From JAJRRL01 sp047404195 (GTDB lineage: Bacteria > Pseudomonadota > Gammaproteobacteria > JAJRRL01): DNA of 64,000 bases. Each line of letters starts with the position of its first letter. Position 1 is the first letter of the stretch. Under the pieces are notes generated by a model. The model saw nothing but the letters and a program-made list of their open reading frames with translations. It had not been told where the DNA came from and did no database searches. The translations under genes were made by a program, and so were the position numbers. The DNA lies in contig JBDOIU010000007.1 in assembly GCA_047404195.1 (NCBI GenBank), positions 20,050 to 84,049 of the forward strand. Reading direction: 5' to 3'. Positions 17,741-27,719 of the stretch are shown here, piece after piece.

Positions 17741-19267
17741 TTATCTGTGGTGGTGTTGATGGTATTTTGAGAGCTTTTTAAGAACCTTTTGTAGATTGCT
17801 GGCAGCTCGCTGGATATGGCTAAATAAATAGCGCCAGTAGAGCTGTCGTGCGGCTGATAGATCGCCGACGGCATGGTATGCCTCATACAGTGTTTGTATA
17901 TATAGCCAATGTGTTTGCTTCTCTTGGCACGCCATTAATGACTGGAGAGCTTGCTGGGGCTGATCAACAGCCAGTTGACAGCGGGCAAGATCGATTAATC
18001 GGCGATGGTTCTTTTTGCTGAGAAAGATATCATCACTATTCAGTGCTTGCTTGAGAATGGCGGAAAACCATTTTTTCTTTTTCGCATATTGACAGAGCTG
18101 TTGGGTGGCTGTTGCTAGTAAATATTCGTTAATGCCAAAACGTCGACAGTGATTTGCCAGTATATCTGGTGTGTGTGCTTGGGTATGACATATAGCAAGT
18201 ATTTCTATGGGGGAGACAAAGATGGGGCGATCATCTTCATTATGGGGTTGACTGCTGATGTTGCGTGTTTTGTGAGACAGCATGATCTGAGAGTGTAGTC
18301 GGCTTGAGTCGTGTAGGATGTCAACACGTCCTCCCTGACTTCTCAACCATTGATTGAGGCTGTAGAAATCAACAGCAAGCCAGAAGGGGGATTTTGTTGA
18401 AATAGAGCGGAGTGGGTGGCTACTCCCCGCTATGTTTTCCTCATGGATGGAGCCAAAATCTGAGCACATCACTATGAATCCAGCAGTGCAGTGGGTATTC
18501 AAGTGTTTAAGAAAGCCAATAGCAGCGGTAGGAAAATTAATGCAGCTATGTTGTTCGTGGTATTCGATTTCCTGTAGCGCTGTGTAGACGTGGGGATGCT
18601 TCAATTCATCTAAGGGGATATCAAACCGGCTTTGAACATGCAGCGTATCGACTACGGAATCATGGGTATCTTGTTTTAGGGTGACAGAACTGAGGTACGT
18701 CGTTTCACCTGTCATGTTGATTTGGTCAATAGGCAGGCAATCGAATAGGTAATTCGCAATGAGTATGAGTGGCTGTTGCAGCTGGTTAAGTTGTACGGTG
18801 CGTTGTTGGCGCTGTAGCGTGAGTGTTTCAAATGCCTCACACGCATTGAGCTGGCATACATCAAGATGCCCACTTGCAAAAAGTGGCTCTAAGCAGGGTG
18901 TTGTTTGCCAAGTTTGGATATTGCTATCCACAATATCAGTCATCACCACGGTTAAGCGACGACCTTGAGCGAGTTCACTGGCGCAAGCTTGTTGCAGTAG
19001 TGGTAAAAAGTGGAACATGAATTCACCGCTGCCAGCGCCACAGTCTAATATCAAAACTTCTTCATCCGGTTTTTCTTGCCAGCATTGGCGACAGATATGC
19101 GCGATGTGGTAACAATAATATGAAGCGGTGTAGCGGTTGGTGAGTGCAAATTGCGGTACTTCATTCTTTTGCCAAGCACCTCGCCCTTTTTTCTGGTAGT
19201 AGTCGCTCAGTGTTTGCCATACCATTGAGTTGTGTAGGCGTGTGTTGCGTTGTAGGACTGTTGACAT
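17741..19267 (-). CDS. MidA-like SAM-dependent methyltransferase
   Basis: A protein of 508 residues with a class I methyltransferase fold. The SAM loop is VLILDCGAGSGEF (about residues 70-82), and later LILIANYLFDCLPIDQI matches the NEFFDALPV segment of the MidA/NDUFAF7-like group. The last 150 residues are helical and read like degenerate TPR units (ARCQLAVDQPQQALQSLMAC, SAARQLYWRYL). The substrate is unknown; mitochondrial relatives methylate an arginine of complex I. AAGGA precedes the start. No operon partner is clear. Confidence 0.75.
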   Translation of the reverse strand: MSTVLQRNTRLHNSMVWQTLSDYYQKKGRGAWQKNEVPQFALTNRYTASYYCYHIAHICRQCWQEKPDEEVLILDCGAGSGEFMFHFLPLLQQACASELAQGRRLTVVMTDIVDSNIQTWQTTPCLEPLFASGHLDVCQLNACEAFETLTLQRQQRTVQLNQLQQPLILIANYLFDCLPIDQINMTGETTYLSSVTLKQDTHDSVVDTLHVQSRFDIPLDELKHPHVYTALQEIEYHEQHSCINFPTAAIGFLKHLNTHCTAGFIVMCSDFGSIHEENIAGSSHPLRSISTKSPFWLAVDFYSLNQWLRSQGGRVDILHDSSRLHSQIMLSHKTRNISSQPHNEDDRPIFVSPIEILAICHTQAHTPDILANHCRRFGINEYLLATATQQLCQYAKKKKWFSAILKQALNSDDIFLSKKNHRRLIDLARCQLAVDQPQQALQSLMACQEKQTHWLYIQTLYEAYHAVGDLSAARQLYWRYLFSHIQRAASNLQKVLKKLSKYHQHHHR

Positions 19268-19406
19268 CGACTATCCTTAATTATCCTTGTGGTCTCCCAC
19301 TTTGTCTTAAGTTGGTCACAGTGAGCAGTGCAGTTAAGCGAAGTGCGTTGTATGATTGAGATCGCTGGTGTAGTCAGGCGTTACTAGGGCCAGGGATCAA
19401 TCATGA

Positions 19407-21572
19407 TTATAGCGGAGTGAGCTTGGCATAGGATAGAACCAGCCATTTTTTTCCAAAACGCTCGAAGCAGACCTCAACACGCGTTGCTTCTCCACTGCCT
19501 TCAGTATTGCTGATAACACCGCAGCCAAACTTGGGGTGTGATACATTGGCACCCACTCTGAGATTGGTGTTACCGACATTGTGTCCCTCACGGTAGTGAC
19601 TACTCTGGCCTGTGGCTGCCTGGCTGCGGCTACTGGGGCGTAGATGATCGCAACAGTGTTCCGGTAATTCACGCATGAAGCGTGAAGCTTGGCAGTAGCG
19701 TTCTTGTCCATGCAGGCGACGTACTTCTGCATACGAAAGCGTGAGTTGTTCCATGGCACGTGTCATGCCGACGTAACACAATCGACGCTCTTCTTCGAGG
19801 CCATGTGCTTGCCCACTCGACATTTGGTGCGGGAAAAGCCCTTCTTCCATGCCAACGATATAGACTACGGGAAATTCCAGTCCCTTGGCGGCATGCAGCG
19901 TCATGAGGTGGATCACATCTTCACGGTCTGCGGCTTTTTCATCTCCCGCATTGAGTGTCACTTGTGCCAGAAAAGCGGTGAGTGGTGTGAGCAGGTCATC
20001 AGTATGTTCATACTGTTCACAAGCATGCACTAATTCGTCGAGGTTTTCTACGCGTGACAGGCCTTGTTCGCTTTTATCGCGCTGGAAGTGTTGCTGTAGA
20101 CCACTATGCTGTAGAACGTGACAGACTTGTTCAGGTAGGCTGAGCATGGAAATCGCTTCGTGCATCTGATCAATGAGTTGTTGAAAATTAGCCAGAGCAT
20201 TGGTTGCTCGCTTGCTGAGAGGTGCCTCCTCTGCTACAAAATTGAGCATGGTATCCCAGAGTGATTGACCGGCTTGTCGCGCCACCTCGCGCAAATGATT
20301 CAGTGTTGTGTGGCCAATACCGCGCGTGGGTAGATTCACAATGCGTTCAAAGGCCGCATCATCGTGTCGATTTTGCAATACGCGCAGATAAGCCAGTGTG
20401 TCTTTCACTTCAGCACGTTCGAAGAAGCGTTGCCCACCATGAATGCGGTAGGGTAAGCCGATATCAAGTAATCGCTCTTCAAAAACCCGTGATTGCGCAT
20501 TAGAGCGATAAAGAATGACAATATCATTGCCCTGTCGTCCAGCCGCAATGCGTTTTTCAATATCGCTGATGACAAAATAGGTTTCATCGCGGTCGTTGTG
20601 AGCCGCGTAAATGCGAATCAGTTCGCCTTGTCCACGCTCAGTCCACAATTCTTTACCAAGGCGATGCGTATTGTTAGCAATAATGGTATTGGCTGCGGTC
20701 AAAATGTATTGGGTCGAGCGGTAGTTTTGCTCTAAACGAATGATTTCTGCACCAGGGAAGTCATCACAAAAGCGTTGGATATAACCACTATTGGCACCGC
20801 GCCAGCTATAAATAGATTGGTCATCGTCACCCACGGCCATCAAAACGTGATCTGGGGTGGTTAGGCTTTTAATCCACTGGTATTGAATGGCATTGGTATC
20901 TTGAAACTCGTCAACCAAAATATAACGAAAACGTTCTTGGTAGTGTGTTTTAAGTTCAGGATTTTTTTCGAGCAACTCGTAAGCTGCCAGTAGCAATTCT
21001 GTGAAATCAACCAGGCCGGTTTGTTGGCAGTGCTGTTCATAGGCGGCATAGACTTTACTCAGCGTCTCATCAAAATAGCTTTGTGCCTGTGTTTGTGCTT
21101 GAGTGGCACGAATGCCTTGTTGCTTTTGTTGTGAGATGTACCATTGAGTTTGCTTTGGAGGCCAGCGTTGCTCATCTAAATTCATGTTTTTTTGCAAGCG
21201 TTTGATCATGCGCTTTTGGTCATCTGCGTCGATGATCTGAAAGGCTTCAGGCAGGTTGGCCGCTTGCCAATGCATACGTAATAGGCGGTGTGCAATCCCG
21301 TGGAATGTGCCTACCCACAGGTGATGCATGGGTTGATTCAGTGCCTCTTCGATACGGCTGCGCATTTCCTGGGCTGCTTTGTTAGTAAACGTGACTGCCA
21401 AGACAGATTGCGGGCTGACATGGTGCTCTTGCATCAGCCAAGCGATGCGTTGTACCAGCACGCGCGTTTTACCACTACCGGCACCGGCCAGCACTAGGCG
21501 GTTTGCGAGAGGTGCTTCAACAGCGGACTGCTGAGCAGCATTGAGTTGTATGAGTTTTTCCATGCCGCACAT
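19407..21572 (-). CDS. uvrD: DNA helicase II, UvrD
   Basis: A superfamily 1 helicase of about 721 residues, the E. coli length, used in nucleotide-excision and mismatch repair. Motif I is LAGAGSGKTRV, motif II VDEFQDTN, then DDDQSIYSWRGA, LEQNYRS and LMTLHAAKGLEFPVV. The C-terminus has the basic KFGCGVI and W-L-V-L-YAKL segment of UvrD. The protein should begin at ATG 21572 or 21563; the longer frame to 21731 overlaps the MFS gene and has no family match. Ribosome sites are weak for both starts. Confidence 0.95.
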   Translation of the reverse strand: MCGMEKLIQLNAAQQSAVEAPLANRLVLAGAGSGKTRVLVQRIAWLMQEHHVSPQSVLAVTFTNKAAQEMRSRIEEALNQPMHHLWVGTFHGIAHRLLRMHWQAANLPEAFQIIDADDQKRMIKRLQKNMNLDEQRWPPKQTQWYISQQKQQGIRATQAQTQAQSYFDETLSKVYAAYEQHCQQTGLVDFTELLLAAYELLEKNPELKTHYQERFRYILVDEFQDTNAIQYQWIKSLTTPDHVLMAVGDDDQSIYSWRGANSGYIQRFCDDFPGAEIIRLEQNYRSTQYILTAANTIIANNTHRLGKELWTERGQGELIRIYAAHNDRDETYFVISDIEKRIAAGRQGNDIVILYRSNAQSRVFEERLLDIGLPYRIHGGQRFFERAEVKDTLAYLRVLQNRHDDAAFERIVNLPTRGIGHTTLNHLREVARQAGQSLWDTMLNFVAEEAPLSKRATNALANFQQLIDQMHEAISMLSLPEQVCHVLQHSGLQQHFQRDKSEQGLSRVENLDELVHACEQYEHTDDLLTPLTAFLAQVTLNAGDEKAADREDVIHLMTLHAAKGLEFPVVYIVGMEEGLFPHQMSSGQAHGLEEERRLCYVGMTRAMEQLTLSYAEVRRLHGQERYCQASRFMRELPEHCCDHLRPSSRSQAATGQSSHYREGHNVGNTNLRVGANVSHPKFGCGVISNTEGSGEATRVEVCFERFGKKWLVLSYAKLTPL

Positions 21573-21633
21573 TGTAACGTAGATCTCAAGCAATAGCTCG
21601 CTTTTTTTGTGAGCATGATTACCGTGAATAACG

Positions 21634-22992
21634 TTACATTGCTCTTTTTGTTTCCAATATGAGTGTTGGCTCATTGGATCTTGCTGTTGGCGAGCGTAGT
21701 TTAAAGTAGCTGGTATAGCATGCGATGCCAAAAATGATTGGCAGCACCAGCAGTGTCATCTCATATTGATGGGTGCTGTAGTGCGAAATACCCGCTTCAA
21801 AATGCCCTTTAAATTGCCAGCGTAGTAGCCAGCCACAGATGGGTTGAAGTAAGGCGCTACTGACAGCAGCCATATTGTTGAAGCCAAGTGCTAAGCCGAT
21901 ATCACTGATTGCTTGTTCTCGTTGAAGAATTGCAATAGACAGTGTTTGTCCACCTGCGCCTATCCCAGCACCCAGGGCAGCAATTGCTGCACTATATGGG
22001 TTCAAACCCGGCCATAAAATCAGTACGCACAAACTGACAAAGCCGATGGCTGCCGTCCAAAATGCCGGTCTGTAAATAGACGTACGCTGACACACCCAAT
22101 TTAGGCTGAGGCTGCACACAGCAAACGTCACCCACATGCCACTGGTTATCATTGACGCTTGGCTGCTATCAAGGTGTAGGCGCTGCATTAAGTACGGAAC
22201 CCCCCATAATGACGCGAATACCGGCATCACACTCCAAGCGCAAAATGAATACAGTGCAATCCAGCGAACACGCTTATTGCGCAAAGTGCGTACAATGTCA
22301 CGTTGACAAGTATGCCAACAAAAAGATTTGAGTGTGTTATTATTGTTGTGAGGTAGGCGCATGCCACAGATAACCAGTACAAAGAGCGTGATACCAATCA
22401 CTGCCAGTATCAGGCAGCTGTGGCGCCAGCCCAGACTATTCACAAGAAAAGACAGAGGGTATTCACCACCAATGGCACCGACAGAGGCTAAGCATTGTGC
22501 CAGCGCTACTAAAAAGATAAATAAGCGCGGCGAGAAATAGCGAGCGGCAATCACAAATAAGCTGATGTAGGAAATAGATGAGCCAAGACCAGCTAGAAAG
22601 CGACCAATTCCCAGGTACAGGCTGTTGTCTGATTCTGCGAATATCAGCATACCAACAGAACACACTGCTATGGCAAAAATGCATATTTTACGCACAGAAA
22701 TGCGGTCTAATAGCAGGCCAGCAGGTATTTGCATGAGTGTGTAACTATAAAAGTAGGCCCCCGCAATCAACCCAAAGGTCGCTGCATCTATGTGACAGTC
22801 TCGCATCATGGGGTGCATCATGACCGTGGGTGATGCTTGCAGGCACATTTCGAAAACGAGGAATAATGCTGCTAAAATGTAGCTAACGGTAGCAAAAAAT
22901 CGTTTTTTAGTGTGCAATTGACTTCTCTTAGTTGGGGTGCCATGGTAAAGGTCAGTTAGTTGTTGACTGGAATAATCGGCAATATGAATCAT
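21634..22992 (-). CDS. MFS transporter
   Basis: A 12-helix major-facilitator protein of 452 residues. The loop between helices 2 and 3 reads GLLLDRISVRKI, the family D-R-x-x-R/K signature. A polar N-terminal tail of about 35 residues precedes helix 1. It resembles the many Legionella-type carriers of amino acids or other host nutrients, but the substrate cannot be read. Only about 60 bases separate it from uvrD, so co-transcription is possible though the functions are unrelated. Confidence 0.85.
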   Translation of the reverse strand: MIHIADYSSQQLTDLYHGTPTKRSQLHTKKRFFATVSYILAALFLVFEMCLQASPTVMMHPMMRDCHIDAATFGLIAGAYFYSYTLMQIPAGLLLDRISVRKICIFAIAVCSVGMLIFAESDNSLYLGIGRFLAGLGSSISYISLFVIAARYFSPRLFIFLVALAQCLASVGAIGGEYPLSFLVNSLGWRHSCLILAVIGITLFVLVICGMRLPHNNNNTLKSFCWHTCQRDIVRTLRNKRVRWIALYSFCAWSVMPVFASLWGVPYLMQRLHLDSSQASMITSGMWVTFAVCSLSLNWVCQRTSIYRPAFWTAAIGFVSLCVLILWPGLNPYSAAIAALGAGIGAGGQTLSIAILQREQAISDIGLALGFNNMAAVSSALLQPICGWLLRWQFKGHFEAGISHYSTHQYEMTLLVLPIIFGIACYTSYFKLRSPTARSNEPTLILETKRAM

Positions 22993-23099
22993 TGGCTCAG
23001 GCGCCAGGACAAAGCAACGAGCAGGATTCGTTTATTTTAAGTCCTGTTCAAACATAAGTCAAGCATGGTTTATGATTGCATACCCACTGACAAAGTGGC

Positions 23100-23129
23100 T
23101 TGCATCATTTTGCACAAGTCGGATACAAT
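23100..23129 (+). promoter_or_regulatory. Promoter of trpS
   Basis: TTGCAT (23100-23105), an 18-base spacer and TACAAT (23124-23129), about 65 bases before the trpS ATG. The downstream leader shows no Trp-rich peptide or clear attenuator. Confidence 0.5.
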
Positions 23130-23194
23130 CAAGCATCTCATTGTGATGCGCATAAGCGAGCAATGGTTGATTTTGTGACAACAGGAGATGCCTC

Positions 23195-24271
23195 ATGGCC
23201 AAGCAGCGACGAGTTTTATCAGGTGACACACCAACAGGGCAATTACATCTTGGGCATTGGGTTGGATCGGTGCAAAATCGTGTGGCCATGCAATCGCAGG
23301 CAGAGTGTTTTTTCCTCCTGGCGGATGCGCATGCGTTAACAACGCGTGTGACCAAGACAGCTGGCATTACTCAGAGTGTGCGTGATATTACCTTGGATTA
23401 TTTGGCCTGTGGTATTGATCCTGAAAAGAGTACTTTATTTGTTGAGTCACATGTGCCAGCGATTTATCAATTGTCAGCTATTTTCAGTATGCTTTTGCCG
23501 TATACGCGTGTGATGCGTAATCCAACGATTAAGGACGAGATTAGAGATAAGCAGTTAGGTGACACGTATTCTTTTGGTTTTTTGCTTTACCCTGTCATGC
23601 AGGTTGCAGATATTTTAGCATTTCGAGCGGATGATGTACCGGTGGGTGAGGATCAGGTGCCGCACTTAGAAATGACGCGAGAAGTGGCGCGACGTTTCAA
23701 TCAACTGTATTGTGGTGTGGATTCACATGCGCCGGACGAAGCAGCTTTGGTGGAAGGGGGGTTATTTCCAGTTCCACAGGCGGTGTTAGGTGAGACCAAG
23801 CGTTTGGTTGGGTTGGGCGGTCCTGACGCCAATGGCAAGCTGTTGAAAATGAGTAAATCGCTGAACAATGCAATTTGTTTATCGGCAACGGAGGCAGAAG
23901 TCAAGAAAGCCATCATGGGTATGTATACCGACCCCACTCGCTTACGTGCGACCGATCCAGGCACGGTTGAAAACAATCCATTGTGGATTATGCATGACGT
24001 ATTTAATCCAGATAAAGCTTGGGTAGAGCAGGCGAAAGCCGACTATCGGGCAGGTCAAGTGGGTGATGTGACATGTAAAAAACAACTGATTACTGTGATC
24101 AATGACTTGCTGTTGCCGTTTCGTGAGCGCCGTGCGCAGTATATGCAGCAACCGAATGTGGTTGTAGATGTATTGGCAGCGGGTGCTGACAAAGCCAATG
24201 CTGTTGCAAATGATACCTTAGAGCAGGTCATGCATCACATGAAAATGTCAGCATCACATTTGGGGTCATAA
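23195..24271 (+). CDS. trpS: Tryptophanyl-tRNA synthetase
   Basis: A class I aminoacyl-tRNA synthetase of 358 residues that charges tRNA-Trp. The HIGH motif is HLGHWVGS near residue 18 and the KMSKS loop is intact (LLKMSKSLNNAI). AGGAG eight bases before ATG fixes the start. It converges on the large J-motif gene; no terminator with a T-run was seen between them. Confidence 0.96.
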   Translation: MAKQRRVLSGDTPTGQLHLGHWVGSVQNRVAMQSQAECFFLLADAHALTTRVTKTAGITQSVRDITLDYLACGIDPEKSTLFVESHVPAIYQLSAIFSMLLPYTRVMRNPTIKDEIRDKQLGDTYSFGFLLYPVMQVADILAFRADDVPVGEDQVPHLEMTREVARRFNQLYCGVDSHAPDEAALVEGGLFPVPQAVLGETKRLVGLGGPDANGKLLKMSKSLNNAICLSATEAEVKKAIMGMYTDPTRLRATDPGTVENNPLWIMHDVFNPDKAWVEQAKADYRAGQVGDVTCKKQLITVINDLLLPFRERRAQYMQQPNVVVDVLAAGADKANAVANDTLEQVMHHMKMSASHLGS

Positions 24272-24416
24272 AGCCTACCGACAGTGAGCAAAGGGTTTGG
24301 TGATGAATGACAGTCATGTGATTTGACCTCACATAGAATCTATGGCGTTAGCACGCTTACAAAAGGACGTATCGTTGCAAGGGTTTTATCGTCGATCTGT
24401 TGCTGGGTGTGCTGAC

Positions 24417-27400
24417 TTACTCTTCACTGTCGCTGCCACCAAGTCGGTTAATCTGACCCAGTAGACCAGTATTTGCAGCTTCTCCAGCCTCAGTAGTTTT
24501 GCCTGTGAGTAAGCTCTGCGCAGCAGTGAGTTTTTCATCGCGCGAAAAACTGCGTTTTCCAGTAAAGCAGCGAGCCATTGCTAGCCAACAACGTACAAAC
24601 GGATTACTGTAGTAATTTCTCGTATTATCGGAGCGCATTAAATAATATTGTAAAATCAGCTTGGTTTTATCTTCATTGGAAGTACTATTAGAGCCTTCCG
24701 CTGTGGACACAGCGTCCTCTAGGTTAGTCTTTGTTAGCGCATAGATGTTTTGTGTTGACGCTGCCTTGAGAAGGAATTTATCTGCACTATTTTCTTGATT
24801 GTCAAAATAAACTTGCAAGAATGTTTGCCTTTTCACACCCCATATCGTTTTTGAAAAAGCTATTGCTTTTTCGTGTTGTGTATTGGTTTTTTGGGGATGT
24901 GCAAGCTGTAGATATTTGTGCATGAATTTGGCTTGCAATTCTGGATCCTCTAAATCTTCTGCATACGCTGTTACTTTTTCTTTTTCTTTTAGAGTATCAT
25001 TGTTGTTAGCATATGCAAGCTTCACGTATGTGTGCATAAACTTGGCTTGTGATGCTGGTTCCTTTAAAGTGATTGCAAATTTTGTTACTTTTTTGAATTG
25101 ATGATCAGTGTTGTCATGGGATTGCTTCAGCAGGTATTGATGCATGAATGTTGCCTGCTCCTCTGCTGAATCTATGCCGTGCATCATTTCTGTAAAATAC
25201 GCGCCATAAAAAGCATTCGAAGCATTGCTCCGTAGATAACCTGATATTCTCATTTTCACGTCATTATCTTGTGTATATGCAAATTGTGCGAGCTGTGTTG
25301 CCCATGTTTCCAATTCAGCATTCATATCTGCTTGTTGAATGCCTTTATCAAAGTTTGTGAATTTAACAGATTCATCAGATATAAGAATGTGCTGCGCAAT
25401 AGACATTACAATGTGATTGTTATGTGTATTGGACTCCTGTTTACTCCCCCCAACAATCTCAGGTTTGAGCTCACTCATCTCTTGGCGTAATTCGGCGTCA
25501 GGTATGGCGAGAATGCATTCGGCTGTGAGAGCAGAAACAGCTGTGTCAGTTAAGGGGGAGTGTATACTGACATGTGTCCTTTTAAGATAATCATTCCAGC
25601 TTGTTGTGTCTTGACGCCATTCTTCAGAGTGTCCCCAGGCCCATGACGTGGGGCATGCATAGCTATAATAGTTATCATCTAAAACTTTTATACTGATATC
25701 CTGTTCTGGATGAATCAATTGTAGCAAAGCTTTGAAGCGCTTTTTTCGGTGATGCAGTTCTCCAGCTGTTTTGGATTTGTACATGCAGTCAATAGCCTTA
25801 CGCAGCATATTTTGTTTGTTTGTCTTAGATGTTGTACATATCACTTCGGCAGTAATTTTTTTGCAATAATAATCTCCGCTGGCCGTTAGAAGAATTTGTA
25901 GATCATGTTCAGTGATTTTTTTATTACTGACAAGTTCATTTAGATAGGTTTTTAGTTCACCTTCATTTAACTTTGGATCATCGTCAGTGGTCAATAATGT
26001 GGGACGGATTTGGCACCTAAAAAAAGAATCGATCCACTTTTGTTGCATAACTGCTGATTCTAACTCAGCAGGTAGTGTTCGTTTTTTATCATTAGGTATA
26101 TCACTGTCCTTTCCATGTTCTCGAAATGCCCGAAAGCAATGTTGTACAAGTTCAGTTGCATAGAATGCAGTTCGAGCGTCGATGCCTTTATCTTGTGCCA
26201 CCTGGATATACTGCTGTATTTTCACGATTTGTGTCTCTGTTTTTGAAAAACCAAACTCAAGAAAATCAAGCATGTAAAAAAAGCGATTTTCGTTTTTTGC
26301 TGGGAACTCATCGCGGTTGTCTCTTATCAGTTGTGCAAGTGTTTTGCCTCCGGTTTTCTTTTGAAAAAAAATGCTGTAATAATTCTGCCATTTTATATGG
26401 GCTTCCCATTTTTTCTCAGGGCTCTGGTTGAAAACATCGTAAACAGTTAGGTATTCGAGTTGAGCGCGAGTTCTAGGAAGAGCTGGAGTAAAAATCGCTT
26501 CAATAACGCTTTTTGCAATGATGAGTTGTGCACGATTCTTGTTTTGAATGGCATTCTGTAGCGCGAGAGAAATTATTTCTGTACCACTCGTTTCTAATTG
26601 ACTACTTGAAAATTGGGCCAAGATCCAGCCAATGCGTTTTAAATCGTCTATCTGATTTTCCCCTGGTTTAGTAGCATAAGCAAAAACTTCTGGAAACATA
26701 CGTTGTTTATCAGATGTCACGTGTGGCACTAGGGCTGTTGTTTCATCCCAAAACAGTTTTGGATAATCCAGAAGCAATCTTTCGAAGAGCGTGCTTACAA
26801 GCTCCTGATCAAGGTTGTATGTCGATCTGAAGACGTTATCGGCAATTACCCTGCCTACCTTATTCAGTAGCCAATCATCTATATATTCATTGTCATCAAC
26901 AGCGCTTATGAGGCCCTCACAGGAGTCCTTTGAGCTCTCATTTCTTCTTGGTGGCGCTGCACTAGCTGCATTCTGCCGGTGAAAGTCTTCATTATTTGTG
27001 CTTGTCGCGCTAGCAGGAGACGGCTCTATTACAAATGACTCTGCACTTTCGATCAGAGTAAAATACTTTTGTTTAATACCTTCAAATCTGGTATCGTCGT
27101 TTTTATCTGGGTGTATAATGAGACTACATTGTTTCTTGAGCTTCCCAATGAGGCTGCTCTCGACTTGACCTACTGTCATAAGACCACCAATCAATGTTAG
27201 CCAGTCTTTGCATATCTGCCCGCTAATAGCTTGGATGGATTCCTTTGCTGATTCTTTATCATCGTGGGTGTCTATTATAGATCCAACCTCCGTTTTCAGT
27301 GCTGCAGTGATTCCGTCCTGATTTGACTTTAATTTTACCAGAGTAGCCTGCGGTAGCTTGTATCCTAGCTCACATTTTTCAAAGTGTGGCTCGAGTTCCG

Positions 27401-27506
27401 TATCTAGTAGTTTTATTTTTTTTCCCAGCAATGTCATTGGGATGTCTTGCTGTAGTAACTCATTGATTTTATTGTCAATATCTGAGTTAATATCTGAATT
27501 TCGCAT
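24417..27506 (-). CDS. Large J-motif repeat protein, effector candidate
   Basis: A protein of 1029 residues, not recognised as a whole, soluble, with no signal peptide. Residues 120-157 (KLKKQCSLIIHPDK, then FEGIKQKYFTLIESAESF) match the second half of a DnaJ domain, with the HPD tripeptide at 132-134; the first helix is not clear. Residues about 790-920 hold roughly four units of about 43 residues around F-M-H-x-Y (ATFMHQYL, AKFMHTYV, AKFMHKYL, QTFLQVYF). Helical polar sequence fills the rest. Size, eukaryote-like motif and genome context suggest a Dot/Icm effector, by inference. The start at ATG 27506 is supported by a promoter just upstream, though the ribosome site is poor. Confidence 0.75.
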   Translation of the reverse strand: MRNSDINSDIDNKINELLQQDIPMTLLGKKIKLLDTELEPHFEKCELGYKLPQATLVKLKSNQDGITAALKTEVGSIIDTHDDKESAKESIQAISGQICKDWLTLIGGLMTVGQVESSLIGKLKKQCSLIIHPDKNDDTRFEGIKQKYFTLIESAESFVIEPSPASATSTNNEDFHRQNAASAAPPRRNESSKDSCEGLISAVDDNEYIDDWLLNKVGRVIADNVFRSTYNLDQELVSTLFERLLLDYPKLFWDETTALVPHVTSDKQRMFPEVFAYATKPGENQIDDLKRIGWILAQFSSSQLETSGTEIISLALQNAIQNKNRAQLIIAKSVIEAIFTPALPRTRAQLEYLTVYDVFNQSPEKKWEAHIKWQNYYSIFFQKKTGGKTLAQLIRDNRDEFPAKNENRFFYMLDFLEFGFSKTETQIVKIQQYIQVAQDKGIDARTAFYATELVQHCFRAFREHGKDSDIPNDKKRTLPAELESAVMQQKWIDSFFRCQIRPTLLTTDDDPKLNEGELKTYLNELVSNKKITEHDLQILLTASGDYYCKKITAEVICTTSKTNKQNMLRKAIDCMYKSKTAGELHHRKKRFKALLQLIHPEQDISIKVLDDNYYSYACPTSWAWGHSEEWRQDTTSWNDYLKRTHVSIHSPLTDTAVSALTAECILAIPDAELRQEMSELKPEIVGGSKQESNTHNNHIVMSIAQHILISDESVKFTNFDKGIQQADMNAELETWATQLAQFAYTQDNDVKMRISGYLRSNASNAFYGAYFTEMMHGIDSAEEQATFMHQYLLKQSHDNTDHQFKKVTKFAITLKEPASQAKFMHTYVKLAYANNNDTLKEKEKVTAYAEDLEDPELQAKFMHKYLQLAHPQKTNTQHEKAIAFSKTIWGVKRQTFLQVYFDNQENSADKFLLKAASTQNIYALTKTNLEDAVSTAEGSNSTSNEDKTKLILQYYLMRSDNTRNYYSNPFVRCWLAMARCFTGKRSFSRDEKLTAAQSLLTGKTTEAGEAANTGLLGQINRLGGSDSEE
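24840..25190 (-). repeat. Diverged tandem coding repeats (F-M-H-x-Y units)
   Basis: Roughly 130-base units inside the J-motif gene. On the plus strand the repeated segment reads TGCATGAATTTGGCTTG, TGCATAAACTTGGCTTG and TGCATGAATGTTGCCTG at regular spacing. Confidence 0.65.
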
Positions 27507-27536
27507 GATTGAGTGCCCATTGTTTGATATAATCTT

Positions 27537-27565
27537 ATTATAGAGCAAATAGCTTCCACTGTCTA
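27537..27565 (-). promoter_or_regulatory. Promoter of the J-motif gene
   Basis: On the minus strand TAGACA (27560-27565), a 17-base spacer and TATAAT (27537-27542). Transcription would begin near 27530, giving a leader of about 25 bases before ATG 27506. Confidence 0.65.
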
Positions 27566-27719
27566 TAAATTTTTCAATCTTGAGTAATACAAGGCGATGC
27601 GCTAGTGTCAGGTGGCTATGGCAATGAAAAAAGTTTCATTTGTGCTAAGGGTAGGCACAACTGTCTGTTTTGATTGATTTTTAGCGTGTAGTGAGTGGGT
27701 TTGCCTCAGGGAGTACGCA

